A stretch of DNA of 64,000 bases from Whalleya microplaca (lineage: Eukaryota; Ascomycota; Sordariomycetes; Xylariales; Xylariaceae). A program made the translations under genes and the position numbers. The stretch is taken from positions 1 through 64,000 of the forward strand of contig MU385762.1 in NCBI GenBank assembly GCA_022497155.1. The letters are read 5' to 3'. Within the stretch, counting starts at the first letter, position 1. Each line of letters opens with the position of its first letter. Below the pieces are notes generated by a model. That model worked only from the letters and a program-made list of their open reading frames with translations. It had not been told where the DNA came from and made no database searches. Below are positions 23,719-35,687 of this stretch, piece by piece.

Positions 23719-24757
23719 ATGTTCGTTTCTATTGTCTGTTTGGGCTTTGTACTTGGGACGCAGGTTCTAGCACAGAAGGCGACGTCATGGCCCCCGTCTA
23801 ACACCATTGCATCTTCGTTTAGCGAGAAATCTCCAGTCTCATCTTGCAAACAAACTTCCGAAGGGAGCATTCCGCAGCGATGGTTCTCAGAACTCCAAGC
23901 TGAGTTTGCAAACCAGAATTCGCAACTCAGCCAGATGATTCAGGCCACCTGTGATAGTGGATATGCAAGTTCTCATGTTAACTACGGTTCCTGTTCCACG
24001 AGCGGGACTTACACGACCTGCAAGTTTACCGCCAACACTCCTTTCTACACTGCCAGCTATACTGCCATTGCTGCCGATGGAAAGTTCAGTTCTTGTCTCC
24101 AAGCTCCCGTGAGTCAACTCTCCCTACTCATACATCCAGATGGACGTGATGTCGCTGGCTTTAGTATAGTCCAGTGAGTCGATTACTTCTAACCCTATTC
24201 TAGTTCTATATCCAGAATCACTGCAGCATCGCTGCAGGTGGTGGGTCAGAAAGCTCAATTGGGGGAGAGGTCGCTAGTAACTTTAACGGTGCTGGCTCCG
24301 ACCATTTCGAGAGCTACACGTTCACCATTAAGCCCAACCTTCCATTCCCATCCTGTAACGGACAGGACCGTGGTGTCCAGGATGCTGGGAATATCGACTT
24401 CGCCCTTCAAGCAATATGTGATAGTAATGCCTGCCAAGAGATCGGTGCGGTTCAGGGTTGCGATAGGAATATTACCCAGTACGATTATACGATCCGCGCT
24501 CACAGACAGAACTACGGGTCTAAGTCCGATTTCTCAAACTGCGTAACTGCGATGGTAAGTTAGCTATCAAAAGGAGACTAGAAACTAACGACAAGATGCT
24601 AACTGCAATCCCCGCACAGGAAGCCATCATTGACCGATGCTACAACAACAACAAGGGAGGCGGATCCTGGGCACTTGATACTACTGGGAAGCAGGCGTCG
24701 CAGGAATATTACGAGTTCACTTTCGAACCCCTTCAAATATACCAAGCAGATTTGTGA
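23719..24757 (+). CDS. Secreted cysteine-rich protein, unknown family
   Basis: Three exons (23719-24108, 24204-24554, 24620-24757) give 292 aa. The N-terminus MFVSIVCLGFVLGTQVLAQ is a signal peptide. Mature Cys occur in short motifs (SSCKQ, ATCDSG, GSCSTS, TTCKF, SSCLQ, NHCSI, PSCNG, AICDS, NACQE, QGCDR, SNCVT, DRCYN), 12 in all, which suggests disulphide bonding in the apoplast. No catalytic motif is recognised. The acceptor of intron 1 is ambiguous: tag at 24203 (used) or ccag at 24215, both in frame and differing by four residues. Intron 2 has a clear ctaac branch and cag. An effector or other extracellular role is only an inference from secretion, Cys content and the divergent protease neighbour. 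Confidence 0.75.
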
Positions 24758-25089
24758 AGGACTCTGACGGATTATATAACTATATGAATATAGACTATGT
24801 TCGGTAGCTAGTAATATTAACCCGCTAAGGGCTCTAAGGATGAAATTCTATTATGAGGAAACATAATCTCCATGTTTCAGCCATACTGTGTTGCAAATAT
24901 CGTAGAAAAACATAGAAAGTTGTCTTGTATCTAGTCAAACCGATCTCAAAGTTCAATTGTGAGTAATCAAACCCTCTCCCTCAATGTGGATTTCTTGCAA
25001 TAGCCCCACATGTCTATATTACGACTATTACACTTTGGCACTTCTACCCGAAGATGATAGTGGTATACTGGTCTCTTATGCACTATATG

Positions 25090-25242
25090 TGTCAAGATAC
25101 GCCCTATAAGGCTGAGTGTGGTACGGGCCTACGTATGGCCACTGCCTATATATGTATATATACAAGGGGCTTCGCACCCATAGCTTCGTCTTGCACTAAT
25201 GAAGCCACTTTTCTCCTCATTACTTTATCCCATATTGATAGA
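25090..25242 (+). mobile_element. Solo LTR, family A (copy 1)
   Basis: A 153-bp block starting tgtcaagatacgccctat and ending near catattgata, with an internal TATA-like tatatatgtatatataca followed by ggggct. It is similar along its length to the blocks at 31995-32158, 50899-51052 (inverted) and 63190-63338. No target duplication is recognisable here. Confidence 0.65.
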
Positions 25243-25654
25243 CAAAGTCTAGAATTGACGTGATGTTTCGGGAGTCAGTTACTATCTGCTTGGCTGAGGT
25301 ACCCTTATAGGCTTCCCTGAAGTCGTTACTGCTATCATACTGAGTTAGAGTGACGATCTTGCATATGAAAGATACCTGTCTCCACAGTGAGAACCTTGAT
25401 ACTAAGTATCTTGACACCATAAAAAAGAGACTTGTAGATAAGCCCAATAGCAAATCTACTGACAGAGTATGGAGTTCGCCAAGGGCTGGCTATGAAGCTG
25501 TTCTCGTGCGGAATGCCTAGTTGGTAGGACTGTAACTGAGTTTATGGATGAAAGCTAGAAAAAGGGGATGGAGATTGACGTATTAAAGGCCGCTGCATAT
25601 TAATACCAGGTAGGATAGTGCTTCCAGAATGTTTTGCACGCATGGCTGAGAGAT

Positions 25655-25801
25655 TGACGGATTACGGGGATGTGTGGCTGATAATCCAGGTGGCTGGGAT
25701 GCCCCACAAGTTGTGGCTGTATATATAGGAGGCTCTGCCTCTGACTCTAGTGATTATACTTCTCTAATATTAACTACTCATAACCTGCGTCTATTTTATC
25801 A
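25655..25801 (+). mobile_element. Solo LTR, family B, with 5-bp target duplication
   Basis: A 147-bp block starting TGACGGATTACGGGG and ending TATTTTATCA, with an internal TATA-like tatatataggaggctctgcc. It is flanked on both sides by GAGAT (25650-25654 and 25802-25806). TG...CA ends and a 5-bp duplication are diagnostic of LTR-retrotransposon insertion followed by loss of the internal part. A second copy lies at 59606-59769. Confidence 0.85.
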
Positions 25802-26583
25802 GAGATAGGCTCGGTCTGTGCGGAGAGGGACATAAAAGTGAATTTCTATTTGATCGCGGCACCCGGGATTCGGGCAAATGCCGCGTAGAAAGCCACTGAC
25901 GTTGTATCATCGACATTGCTTTCTTGAGAGCCCTTGGAATATTGATTGAAGGCATATTTTTGGGCGCGGCCCAAATCAATCCAGATCACCTCGTAGCACA
26001 GCCTTGAGAGATTCCCACGCAATCGTGCTTCCAAAACTGGAGAGGCGCCGGCGATCAATCAAATGGAATGATGTGCGGATTAGGTCATTGGATCGAAATA
26101 ACTCACAATCTCATGCAATACTATGCATGCATATTAGTACAGCATATCTATAAGGCCATGCATAGGAGCGTGACACTGATAGCTGGTGCTGCCTAGCCGG
26201 TCTCAACCTATTGACTCAATAGTTGACCCTCCAAGTTCCTCCGTATCAGTGGAAATTAAGGCAGGCAGGACGCCACGAAGTGTATGCTTGCCCCTTATAG
26301 AATCTAGTTCAGCCAATCATGTGGCCGTTGAAAAATCCTGGACAAAGCCTGGACAAAGCCTGCTTATCTGTCCCCAAGACAAAGTCGTATAGCCGGATAG
26401 ACTGTACACCGAAACGAGACGTGATTAGGAGGACAAGGCTGTAAGAAAATACTTGTTTTAACTAATATGCATATGGCCTATCTAAGAAGCAGCGAAAGCA
26501 AGTAAGGATATGTCACATAACATTGCCAGCATGAAAGGTAGTCTGAATGTGCAGTTTCAGGCAACGTGCTACTATCTGAAAAC

Positions 26584-26590
26584 TATATAA
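26584..26590 (+). promoter_or_regulatory. TATA-like element upstream of Clr5-ankyrin gene
   Basis: TATATAA lies 198 bp before the ATG at 26788 and is followed by a pyrimidine-rich stretch typical of fungal leaders. Position and sequence fit a core promoter, but this is inference. Confidence 0.35.
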
Positions 26591-26787
26591 GTATGTGCTG
26601 GGACCAAACACTTTTCATCTATCCATCTTTTATTATATCACAACTATAACGAAATTACCTAAGCAATTGCGATAGAGTCAACACCTACTTAGCTAGCTCA
26701 TTCTCGCTTCATTTTCTGAATCATCAATCTGCTATACTTTGTGATCATTGAAAATCTTCACATCATTGCTGTCATTTCCTCAATACA

Positions 26788-29700
26788 ATGTCCGTTCCGT
26801 CTCGGACAGTGAAGGTCCCCGATGGTGACTGGGCCCGCCACAAGGAGACGATCCTTGATCTGTATCTTAAGGGCAATCTCACCATGGAGGAATTAGCTTC
26901 AAAGATGGAATCTGACTATGGGTTTGTTGCAACGTAAGACTACATCGGAACTCATCCTGTTCGTGCTTACTAAAACTTTTGAAGTATTTCTCAATTCGAG
27001 GCCCAACTACGATTATGGCACGCCCGTAAGAATCTGAGAGCGCACGAGTGGATGCCAATACTAGAAACAATCGACAAACTTCCTCGGGAAACCATAAGTC
27101 GAGTTCTCATATCAGGCCGTGAAGTTCCCGCGTACAGGATTTGTCGAGCACGAAAGCACTGCAAAAGCAAAGTTCGAAGCTCAACAACTAACCCTACGGC
27201 CCGGGCTCCAGATCGCGACATGGCAGCCAGTGTTGAGCAGGCCTGCATCCAAACACAAAGCCCAAATGGCACGTGGACCCTCTACGAGGAGACTGCTCCA
27301 ATTGCACTAACCGGAGAATCGCTATTGTCTGGAGACGTAGGATCTACCGCACAACAGCATCCAATTATGGACGACGACGACTTACAAAGTCAACATTTCG
27401 AGTCTCCTAGTCAATCGACCCAGCAATTGGCGTTGATATCGACTGCTGATGTCGTCACCAACCCTGGGCCTCTGAGAGAGATTGTGCAATATCGAGGCAC
27501 TGCTCCTGGTTCTCCTCTCCCAGGTAGAAGTGACCCACAGTTTAGCCCACAAACACCAGCGGATCTTACATCTTCACACAGCGTCAGTCCACTGGTGCCT
27601 TCTGATGTGGTAGTTGATTTCGATGCAGTGAATCAAAGCAGCATGATCGATGAGATATCGAATTTGCCTACCTCTGTAATGTTCAATCACCCAGAAGCTT
27701 GGTTCGAAAGTCTGCCGTACAGACAACTCGACAACAGAGGGGTACTAAAAGACATCATTGCCATTCAACCGACAGTTGACAGCTTTGGAATGCGGCTCGA
27801 AACTGGCACAAGAACCATGGTTGAGAATCTTCTCAGACAACTTGACCACGATTTGCAGAGCCGGAGGCAACGAGGGCTTCCGTGGGGATATAGTTCCGCT
27901 ACTTTGAGCGCTACCTTGCGAACAAGCATAATGTTCCTACCTGACATAATGTTCCTACCTATCCAAGATCTAAACCTAAAGCTCGATCATGACTTTGGAT
28001 TGATATCAGCGGGGAATGCTTATGGAACGAATATATTCCGGCTTTTGATCTTCTCGATGGTCAATGGAATGGCTGGCCTAGAGGTTGTGCCTGTCGAGAG
28101 CGTGGTAAAATATCTCAGCCATCATCCGAACATGAACCAAATGGTACGACGACTTCTTCAGACAGACATGAAATCTATCGCAAAGGCGTTTATGGAAAAT
28201 CTTCTTCGAGCTGCAATCGAAGGCAATAATAATACAATGGTGACTCAAGTACTGGCAACCGGACGTATCGATCTCGATTCTTACAATCACTTCATCCAAA
28301 AAGGAATCGAGGCCAATAATGTAGTCGCTGTGAGGGCCCTGGTCCGTTCAAGAGTAGAATTGAAAGAACCACAGGACGAGTCACACTTTTATACTGGGTT
28401 CCTATATTCTGCGTTCCAATATAGCCGTCGGGAAATCACTGCAGAAGGGATAGCCTTCATTGAAGAGCTTTTCGACGCCGGAGCGAATATACCTCGACGT
28501 GTATTCGAAGACATGTGTAACCCTGGGTTTTGGGTTAAATATGGGACAGAAGTGTGTCAATCTGTCATGTCCAGAATTTCACCATCTCAGCACTCCGAGC
28601 TCATTGCTAAGGGCGTATTATGTATCGTTGCTTCGAGTCTGGAAGACATTCCTGCAGCTCGAATTGTGCGAAAAATCTTATTAGACTGTGAGCAAATGCA
28701 CCATGGTAGGTGCGCACATAAGTTTCAATCCAGATTTGATGACGGGATTGTAACGGCTGCAGTAAGAGGGCATTACGAACTTGTTCACCTACTACTTGAT
28801 CACTGTAGCTTGTTGTCGCTTGTTCTAAGTGCCTCATTGCGAGGCGGCAATAAGGAACTTGTGGATTCAATTATGAGACAACAGCCGGATCTTAATACAG
28901 ATGCTCATGACATCGGACCATATCTCAAGCATGAGTATACCCGTATAACACCTACACCGAATGGCCTGGATGTAGTATCGACTACTCCACTAGCAGAGGC
29001 AATCAGAGCCAGAAACCAGTCGCTCATAAATGATTTCGAACAAGTTGGTGTTCTCGACCACCTTTCCGGCGGAGATCGCCTCGAGGCTGCGATGATAGCA
29101 GCAGTCGAAATCAGAGACTTCGACTACGCTTTGAAGCTCATCAGTCAGTGCCATGATCCGACGCCCACGGCAATGGGTATGGCACTTATTGCAGCAATCT
29201 CAAACAACCATGAGGAATTGGCTATGTCATTTTTGTATGCGGGTGCTGCAAACTACCGTAACTTATCCTTACACGTCGCTCTAGAAAAGCGAAGTAGCCG
29301 CATGGTGCGTGCATTGTTAAATGCAGGTTTCATTAGGGGTCAATACACATACACAGATACTCTTAGCAAGGTGATGGAATGGGGTGACGAGTCACTCGCC
29401 GCGGATCTTATATCCAATTTTGATTACGGCCAACGCTTTTTTGACTGTGTGGGGCCTTTCGCTGACGACCTTCATTGGAAGTATGATGATTATGTATGGC
29501 CTTCAGACTCCTTCGGCGCACATAGATTTTCTAAGGAGCTGGCACATGTTTTCGCTAGAAGTTACGGAAATGCAAGCATGATTGACATGTTTCTCGGATC
29601 CAAACTAGCAACACGCGAAATTCTCACGGCGTGCCTTGTAGTTGCACTATGGAAAAACGATAGACCTCTGCTTCAACGTCTGGTGGATCAAGGAGCAAAC

Positions 29701-30678
29701 GCCATGGATGAGAACGTCTTGATAGTTGCAGCAAAGTGGCGACCGGCCATGCTTCATATCCTCCTGGGGCAGCCCCAACACGCAGAACCTATTATAACTC
29801 GAGGTCTAAGGACAAATCTTATCAAACAAGCGATTCGCCAGGGCGATTGTGATTCCTCGATTGCTAAGAATCTCATCGCGAACAAAATAGCTGACTTACA
29901 CGATACGGGCAGGAGTCTTGGAAGGTGTCCACGGACCCCTTTAGCAGAGGCAATTGCTCTCAGCAAGAAGAATCTAAGATCCAGCTTTAAGATAGTCGCA
30001 GCGCTTCTTGACGCTGGATGCAATCCAAATGATGTTGTAGAATGGGGTTCTCACATCAACCAGACAGCACTTCTCAAAGCTATTGAGATGATGCACCGGG
30101 AAGTGGTCCAACTTCTACTTGACCATGGTGCTAACGTCAACGCACCAACAACGTTCAAGATAAAGCGAACTCCTTTACAAAAGGCTGCAGAAACTGGAAA
30201 CCTCGAGCTGGTGCGGATGCTTATCAGCTATGGAGCCAACGCCAATGCAGAAGCCGCAGTCAACGGAGGTGGCACAGCACTCCAAATGGCGGCTATCAGT
30301 GGCAACTGCAATGTTGTAGCTGTGCTTCTCAATAGTGGGGCGCTATTACATATGCGCCCGTCTATATACAAAGGTCGATGGCCTCTCGAGGGAGCAGCGG
30401 AGCATGGCCGCCTCGATATGATTGGGTTTCTGTGGAGGGCTAATCAGGACATAATTTTAGTTGGAGGGGGCGAGACTGGATTCGAGGAGAAACATTGCCG
30501 CAAGGCAATGGAGCTTGCTGCGGAAGGGGGACATTTTGGCTGTAGGAATTTCATTGCAGAACTCTCCGGATTTCCTATTCCCGCAATCAAGCCTCCTCGT
30601 CTACAGAGAAGTTTCTTCCCTGTCCCTGAGTATTATGATAGATCTGTGTCACAGAGCCAGGCTCAGAGGTTGTTATAG
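26788..30678 (+). CDS. Clr5-domain ankyrin-repeat protein
   Basis: Two exons (26788-26933, 26985-30678; 51-nt intron, phase 2) encode 1,279 aa. Residues about 11-63 form a Clr5 domain (PDGDWARHKETILDLYLKG, then TMEELASKMESDYGFVAT, then FEAQLRLWHARKN). This domain is found at the start of many fungal proteins of unknown function and was named after S. pombe Clr5, which acts in silencing. A 190-residue Ser/Thr/Gln-rich linker follows. Divergent ankyrin-like helices run from about residue 450. Canonical repeats lie at about 1030-1205 (for example VVQLLLDHGANVNA, LVRMLISYGANANA, VVAVLLNSGALL). No nucleotide-binding domain is present. The gene is intact within a transposon-rich neighbourhood; Clr5-ankyrin genes often form expanded accessory families. 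The molecular role is unknown. Confidence 0.85.
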
Positions 30679-30868
30679 GGGCTGTTATAGGGGTCCATAC
30701 AGATTAACAGTTAAGCCGATCCGGAGCTCCATTAGGGTATTACTAGGTGCCCTAGGCCTCCTCACACACAACTGGTTTTTCCTCCTCCTAAAAGCTTACA
30801 ATAATAGTCAATTTAAGACCTCCTATTTAGAGCTGCGCGCTGCCCTTTAGTTGTAAGTGTGACAATCT
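30673..30868 (+). repeat. Dispersed repeat, family D block 1
   Basis: This block (aggggctgttatagggg ... cacacacaactgg ... gacctcctatttagagctgcg ... ttgtaagtgtgacaa) is matched in inverted orientation at about 46675-46850. It overlaps the last codons of the Clr5-ankyrin gene, so that stop codon may be repeat-derived. Confidence 0.6.
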
Positions 30869-30934
30869 GATATTGAATCTGATGATAGATCTGATGACGA
30901 CTACGACTACTGATCGGGCTGGTTTGGTATAGCC

Positions 30935-31045
30935 AAATTCAAGGACTGGCACAGCACAAGGCAGGAACAGTAGAATTGTATACACAATAGGCTATCTGCC
31001 ACTCTAGAATAGCTGGACCTCGTTCCAATCAAGTCTCATTAACCT
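30935..31045 (+). repeat. Dispersed repeat, family D block 2
   Basis: About 110 bp (aaggactggcacagcac ... atctgccactctagaata gctgga ...) is matched in inverted orientation at about 56400-56510. Probably a remnant of a transposable element; class not determinable. Confidence 0.6.
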
Positions 31046-31994
31046 TGTATTTCAACAAATCCACCTTCTAGGTCAACGCACTGATACTGTGACCGCTACA
31101 GCATATATTTCACACTATTAGGTTCTGAATCATTCCCAAGGCACAACCTTATTATTAAAGCTGAGAAGACAATGGAGTACACTGAGCTTGAACTGGGTTT
31201 GCAGCTCTTGTAGTACAAGGGATCTCGTCAAGTCTTCTTCGACTGCGGAGACGCCAAATCGCCACCGGGCGGCATTTCTTTCGACAATCTCGACTACCAC
31301 CAAAATATCAACCCCTTTCACCAGATACGGCCATCAGCAAAGCTGGTGTTTACTTCCAAGGTTTCGAATTCACACGCCGACACGGGGCCGACTGTCACAA
31401 GGACTCATTATATGAGGACTTGAATACATCTTGATAGTAAATGGTTTTGGTTCTGATGTCCCTAAGAATAAGTTTTGTCTTCTGTGAGAGGGGAAGCTCC
31501 TTAGGCTTAAATAGCCCTATGGAGTCTACTCTTTGGAGTCCACGTGACTACGGACTATTAGGTGATGAGTGTGACACCGACAGTGTCATCAGCACCCCTT
31601 TACGCCCTAGAGTTCCCAACCCGGACCTCTTCCAAACCGCACCTGGTAATGCGCAACGCATTTCTAAGGTTTTGTTCTCGTACGCTCCTATGCACGGTGC
31701 ATATACGGAGATTTTCGTTGGCTATCCACCTGACGTTATAAGTAACCTGCTTGGGTGAGTGAGGTAAGATAGCCCCTTTCTTCTCTCCTCTTCAGTACGT
31801 GGCAGAATCAGGGGATATATTAAACGTCTATTTGATGTGAACTGCTATTATGCCTGTGTATTTGTTCAATGGGACCGCTCTATAAATATACGCCGAGATT
31901 TGAAAGAACCTACGAAGAGGGAGGAAGGAGGCGCTGGTATTGCGGAAGAATTTTGGAAATGGAATGAAGACTAAATTGAGCCCTACATGTAGTT

Positions 31995-32158
31995 TGTGCT
32001 AAGATACGCCCTATAGGGCTGAGGGTGGTACAGGCCAACGTATGGCCGGCCGCCTATATATGTATATTGTATATATAAGGGGCTCTGCCACCTTCCTATA
32101 ACTTCATATTGTACTAATTAAGTCACTATACTCCTCATTACTTTGTCCCATATTGTCA
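31995..32158 (+). mobile_element. Solo LTR, family A (copy 2)
   Basis: Starts tgtgctaagatacgcccta, ends catattgtca, with internal TATA-like tatatgtatattgtatatat before aggggctctgcc. Same family as the copies at 25.1, 50.9 and 63.2 kb. No matching 5-bp flanks. Confidence 0.7.
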
Positions 32159-32246
32159 TTTTGTTACTTATTGCCAGTATGCACGTTGAATAAAACCAGT
32201 TGCTTGATCAATCGCGATGTAGCTTTTAATTCGTCCACAGTCTAGC

Positions 32247-33948
32247 CTAATTTACCTGTATCCTTCTCCTCCTTGCTCTCACTCTTATGTCGCTCGTTGG
32301 TCTCAAGACACCCGTCCCCGGCTTCACCCCTGGAAATTTCCACTTCTTCTCGTCTGCCGGCTCGAACTCCCAAAGACTAATAATGGCCGCTACAACCCCC
32401 AAGATTGACTTTTCCGCAAACGTCCTGCCCTTACAGATCCCCATTCCCATCCCCCACGGCCTCAAGTTTCGATACTGAGCAGTCTTCTTACCCGTCGCTT
32501 TGTCGGTCTCTATGAAGCGTTCCGGAATAAACTGATCTGGATTCTCGTATACGGATGTAAAACGTTGGTTGATAGCATGCGCCACGGTAATAAAAGTCCC
32601 GGGCTTGAGATGGTGGGTATATGAACCGTCAGGGACGGAAATTGGTCGTCCGACGCAGCGAAGAGAGGAAGCCTCATTGACTAACCGGAGGGTCTCTAAG
32701 TAAGAAGACTTCAGTAGGGGACAGTCTTGAGATAATGATGAGTATGCTATATGTGTGAGGCGCGGCGGGTTGGCGGTTGTATCAACGGGGACAAAGGCCT
32801 TGACCTCCTCCCTGAGGGCAGCTAGCAACGATGGCTGGGAGTAGACATAAAGAACCAGCCAGAATATCAGAGGTTGCGTGTTGGCATTCTGTCCCCAGAG
32901 GATGCCGAGATCTGAATCTGCGCGTTGGCGGTAAGAGAAACCATGCTTGGTATAAATTTTGCTGCGCTGGAAAGCAACTTCACCCACGTCACTGAGATTG
33001 CCGTCGACGGGTTCGCCTTTTTGGTATCTATCAATACGTTCATAGAGGGACGTAACGGCTTCTAGAAGACGCGTTCTCGCTGCAATTCCGTTCCTCATAA
33101 TTCTTATAGGCGTCCACGACGGGATGCCCACCATCAGAAGCGGGAAGGCGTCATTATCGAACATCCAGAAGTCTGTAATCAGGCAGGGATTCCGCTCGAG
33201 GAAGTCTGACCCGTAGAGCAGTGGAATGGCGATGCTAGCGCCAAAATCACGGATCAGATTTTCTAGGCTAACTTCTGCTACACCCGGCTGGCTTACCGTT
33301 TCCGCCTGGATCAACTGATGCCTTGCATTGCGTTCCCACAGATTAAGTCCTCTGGATTCAGAGGAAATGGTGATGAGTGAATGAACTTTAGCAGCCACAT
33401 TGCCCTTTTGAATTGTGTCCAAGGCGTTCCTCTCGTTCACAAACCCTTTCTCAACAGCAGCAAATAGTTCTTTCTGACCACGAATCATCTTTTCTCGAAG
33501 ATCTGCCTCATTCTGACCGCCGAAAACCCGGACCGTCATAGTCCATCTGACAGGTTCGGTGTCTATGGTGTGGAATGGCTGACCAAGTAGTCGTTCAACT
33601 CCCTGTAGGTCGTAGATGACCTGATGTTTTGACGAAATGCCAAAAAACGAGCCACCATAGTGAAACATACGCAATCTAATTAGGAAATCAGTTTACATAG
33701 CACCAATGTTATGGTAGAAGTACAGCTCACATTAGTTTTGACCATATGCTACTAGCTGTCAAGCAAGTGCTCGTCACAAATATCTCCACAGGGGCATAAG
33801 TCGGCAGAGTATGTAGAGTCTTCGAGTCTGTCAAAGTCCAATATATAGCAACAGCGGCGAAAATCAATGCTATAATTTTGCCATAAAAGCCGGTGACAAT
33901 GGCATTACTGGCAATGCCAAAGACACTAGCAACATCTGGCATGTCCAT
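32247..33948 (-). CDS. Cytochrome P450, CYP7/CYP8-like class
   Basis: Two exons on the minus strand (33948-33731, 33675-32247; 55-nt intron) encode 548 aa. I chose the ATG at 33948, just ahead of the membrane anchor (FYGKIIALIFAAVAIYW, about residues 21-37); the frame extends upstream without an ATG. The K-helix ETLR is present. The haem loop is PWGMGMGICKGR with the axial Cys at 487; the first residue of the usual FxxGxxxCxG is Trp. The I-helix region reads ILWGQNANTQP instead of the common AGxDTT, as in the CYP7/CYP8-like group, whose members act on sterol-like or peroxide substrates. The substrate is unknown. It is divergent from the second P450, starting 1.7 kb away. Confidence 0.86.
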
Positions 33949-35687
33949 GCTGGATATATTGTTGTGAATACTAGATAATGGTGACAATCCAGCCGAGAGT
34001 AGGGACCAGAAGTTAAGACTCAATCACGTCGACGAGAGTCCTTACCCACGGTAACACATCCTGGGACAAGGGGAGGCTGCTTGAGGTGACTAGCAACATC
34101 CCGAAAGCGATAAGATACTTGTTGCTTGCGTATAGTATCCATGCAATTTACGGATGATCATAGGTCAAGCTCACGTTTGGTAATCATGACAATTGTTGTG
34201 GTTCCGGCTTGATCCCCTGAAAAGTAGTGCAAAAGTGACCTAATTAGAATCAAAGAATCCTTCGGCTACCGTCCACATGGGTTCTTCCGTACACTAAATT
34301 CTGAGGGGCCGAGAAGACCCAGGTTGTGCTCCGTTCTTTTCTTTTATCGTTTACTAGGGCTATTTAGCTACTGGAGTTAACCCTTGAAGACTCCAGTACG
34401 CTGTTTAGTGGGACCTAGGTCAAGCCAATAAGGCTCTCCACATTAGCTCTACAAAGCCATCTGTTATACGAAATATATATATATATATATTATTAATGAT
34501 TAACATTTATAATATCCTAACCTACCGTTTCCAATGCTAACCATTTAGATTCGATACCTCGATTATGACGATGCGATTAATTGGCGATATAATAGGAGTG
34601 ATATTCATCCGTTTTATGTTGTAGTATTTCGTGGCTAAGCACGCTAAAAAAACCTACACTAGAGTCTCAGGGTGTATTCGAAGATCCATCCCGTGGGAAC
34701 TTGGTCGGATCCCCTGCCAAATTCTTAAATCCCACGATTTGACCGATACCATTGACATTCTGAAATAGTGTACGTGGGCCTAGTCACTAGACAAAAAAGA
34801 GAATAGCCTAAATAAATCTTACCAAAGCAACAAGAACGACCTGGGCCGTTGACGACGTGGAGTTCTTGTTAGCTTTTGGCGAAGGACTAATAAGCTTCCA
34901 GTGTTAACACGTAACTGGGAGACTTGAAATCGGAAAAGACCCACACTCAAAGTGGCCCTGCCAAGACGTAACTTTTTTAGAACTCACGATATGCAGTGGC
35001 TGACGGGAGCCTCTTTTTGCTACATAGTAAAGTTTCTATAATAAACAAGTTGAAAAATAACATAGGTCAAAAAGCTATGCTTGTGGCTCACAACTTAGGT
35101 GATATTCTATACCTCAAAGAACCGCACGTGAAGCCTCGTCGGTCTTTATATCAATTTAGTAAACTACTATCAGCTCTCTATAATTGAATGATATGTATTG
35201 CCCACGAGACATATATGGAGCCTCGGTATGTCCCGTCAGCCCCCATGAAGTCTTGGAGATATTCGCCATCGTGGTGGAGACGTGTGCAAGTTTATCTACA
35301 TCCTTCAGACCGAGCACCTAGACTCAAATCAGAGACAAGAGCGTTCATACATATGAAGCTTGCTGGTTAAGATCCATGCTTCATCGGCGATGGATCTCAA
35401 GGAGTCTATAATCTACGAACTTAGACTAGTGGGGACACAAATGCAAGATGGCATACGAACTCGGCATTTCTTTCCATCCCTTATCTATTCTACATACAAC
35501 CTATAAATGTACTTTCAATGCCATTTTCTTTCATTTGGTTGAAGCTTCTCGAATAAACCCCATCTAGTAGAAGTTGTCTGCCTGGCAAGTTTGAGACCGG
35601 CCTCTCGGGGAGTTGTTCTCTATTTCAAGGCCAATTTCCACTGTCACAGCACCGAAATCTTCGAAAACGAGCCTAAAAACTGGCAAG
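33949..35687. promoter_or_regulatory. Shared upstream region of two divergent P450 genes
   Basis: 1.74 kb without a gene between two divergent P450 starts. It includes an (AT)n stretch near 34470-34490 and short frames without recognisable products. TATAAA at 35502-35507 lies 180 bp before the ATG of the right-hand gene. Confidence 0.5.
35502..35507 (+). promoter_or_regulatory. TATA box of the second P450 gene
   Basis: TATAAA 180 bp upstream of the ATG at 35688, followed by C/T-rich leader sequence. Plausible core promoter by position only. Confidence 0.4.

Larger units (their letters stand above)
24758..26787. other. Repeat-bearing spacer with two solo LTRs
   Basis: No gene is recognised. 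It holds a family-A LTR at 25090-25242 and a family-B LTR at 25655-25801. A short minus-strand open frame at 25846-26058 lacks an ATG and resembles no family I know; it may be a gene tail. The last 200 bp contain a TATA-like element for the Clr5-ankyrin gene. Confidence 0.55.
30679..32246. other. Spacer with transposon-derived blocks and an LTR
   Basis: No intact gene. From 30673 to about 31040 there are two blocks of dispersed repeat, listed separately. A 105-codon ATG frame at 31441-31758 has no recognisable product. A family-A LTR lies at 31995-32158, shortly downstream of the P450 stop at 32247. Confidence 0.55.

Noticed and set aside
25846..26058. Minus-strand frame of 70 codons
   Set aside because: No ATG at its start and no recognisable family; may be a gene tail, but evidence is insufficient to annotate.
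30461..30850. 129-codon + frame ending in LELRAAL
   Set aside because: Starts inside the Clr5-ankyrin gene in another frame and ends in a dispersed repeat; not an independent gene, though the end may descend from transposon coding sequence.
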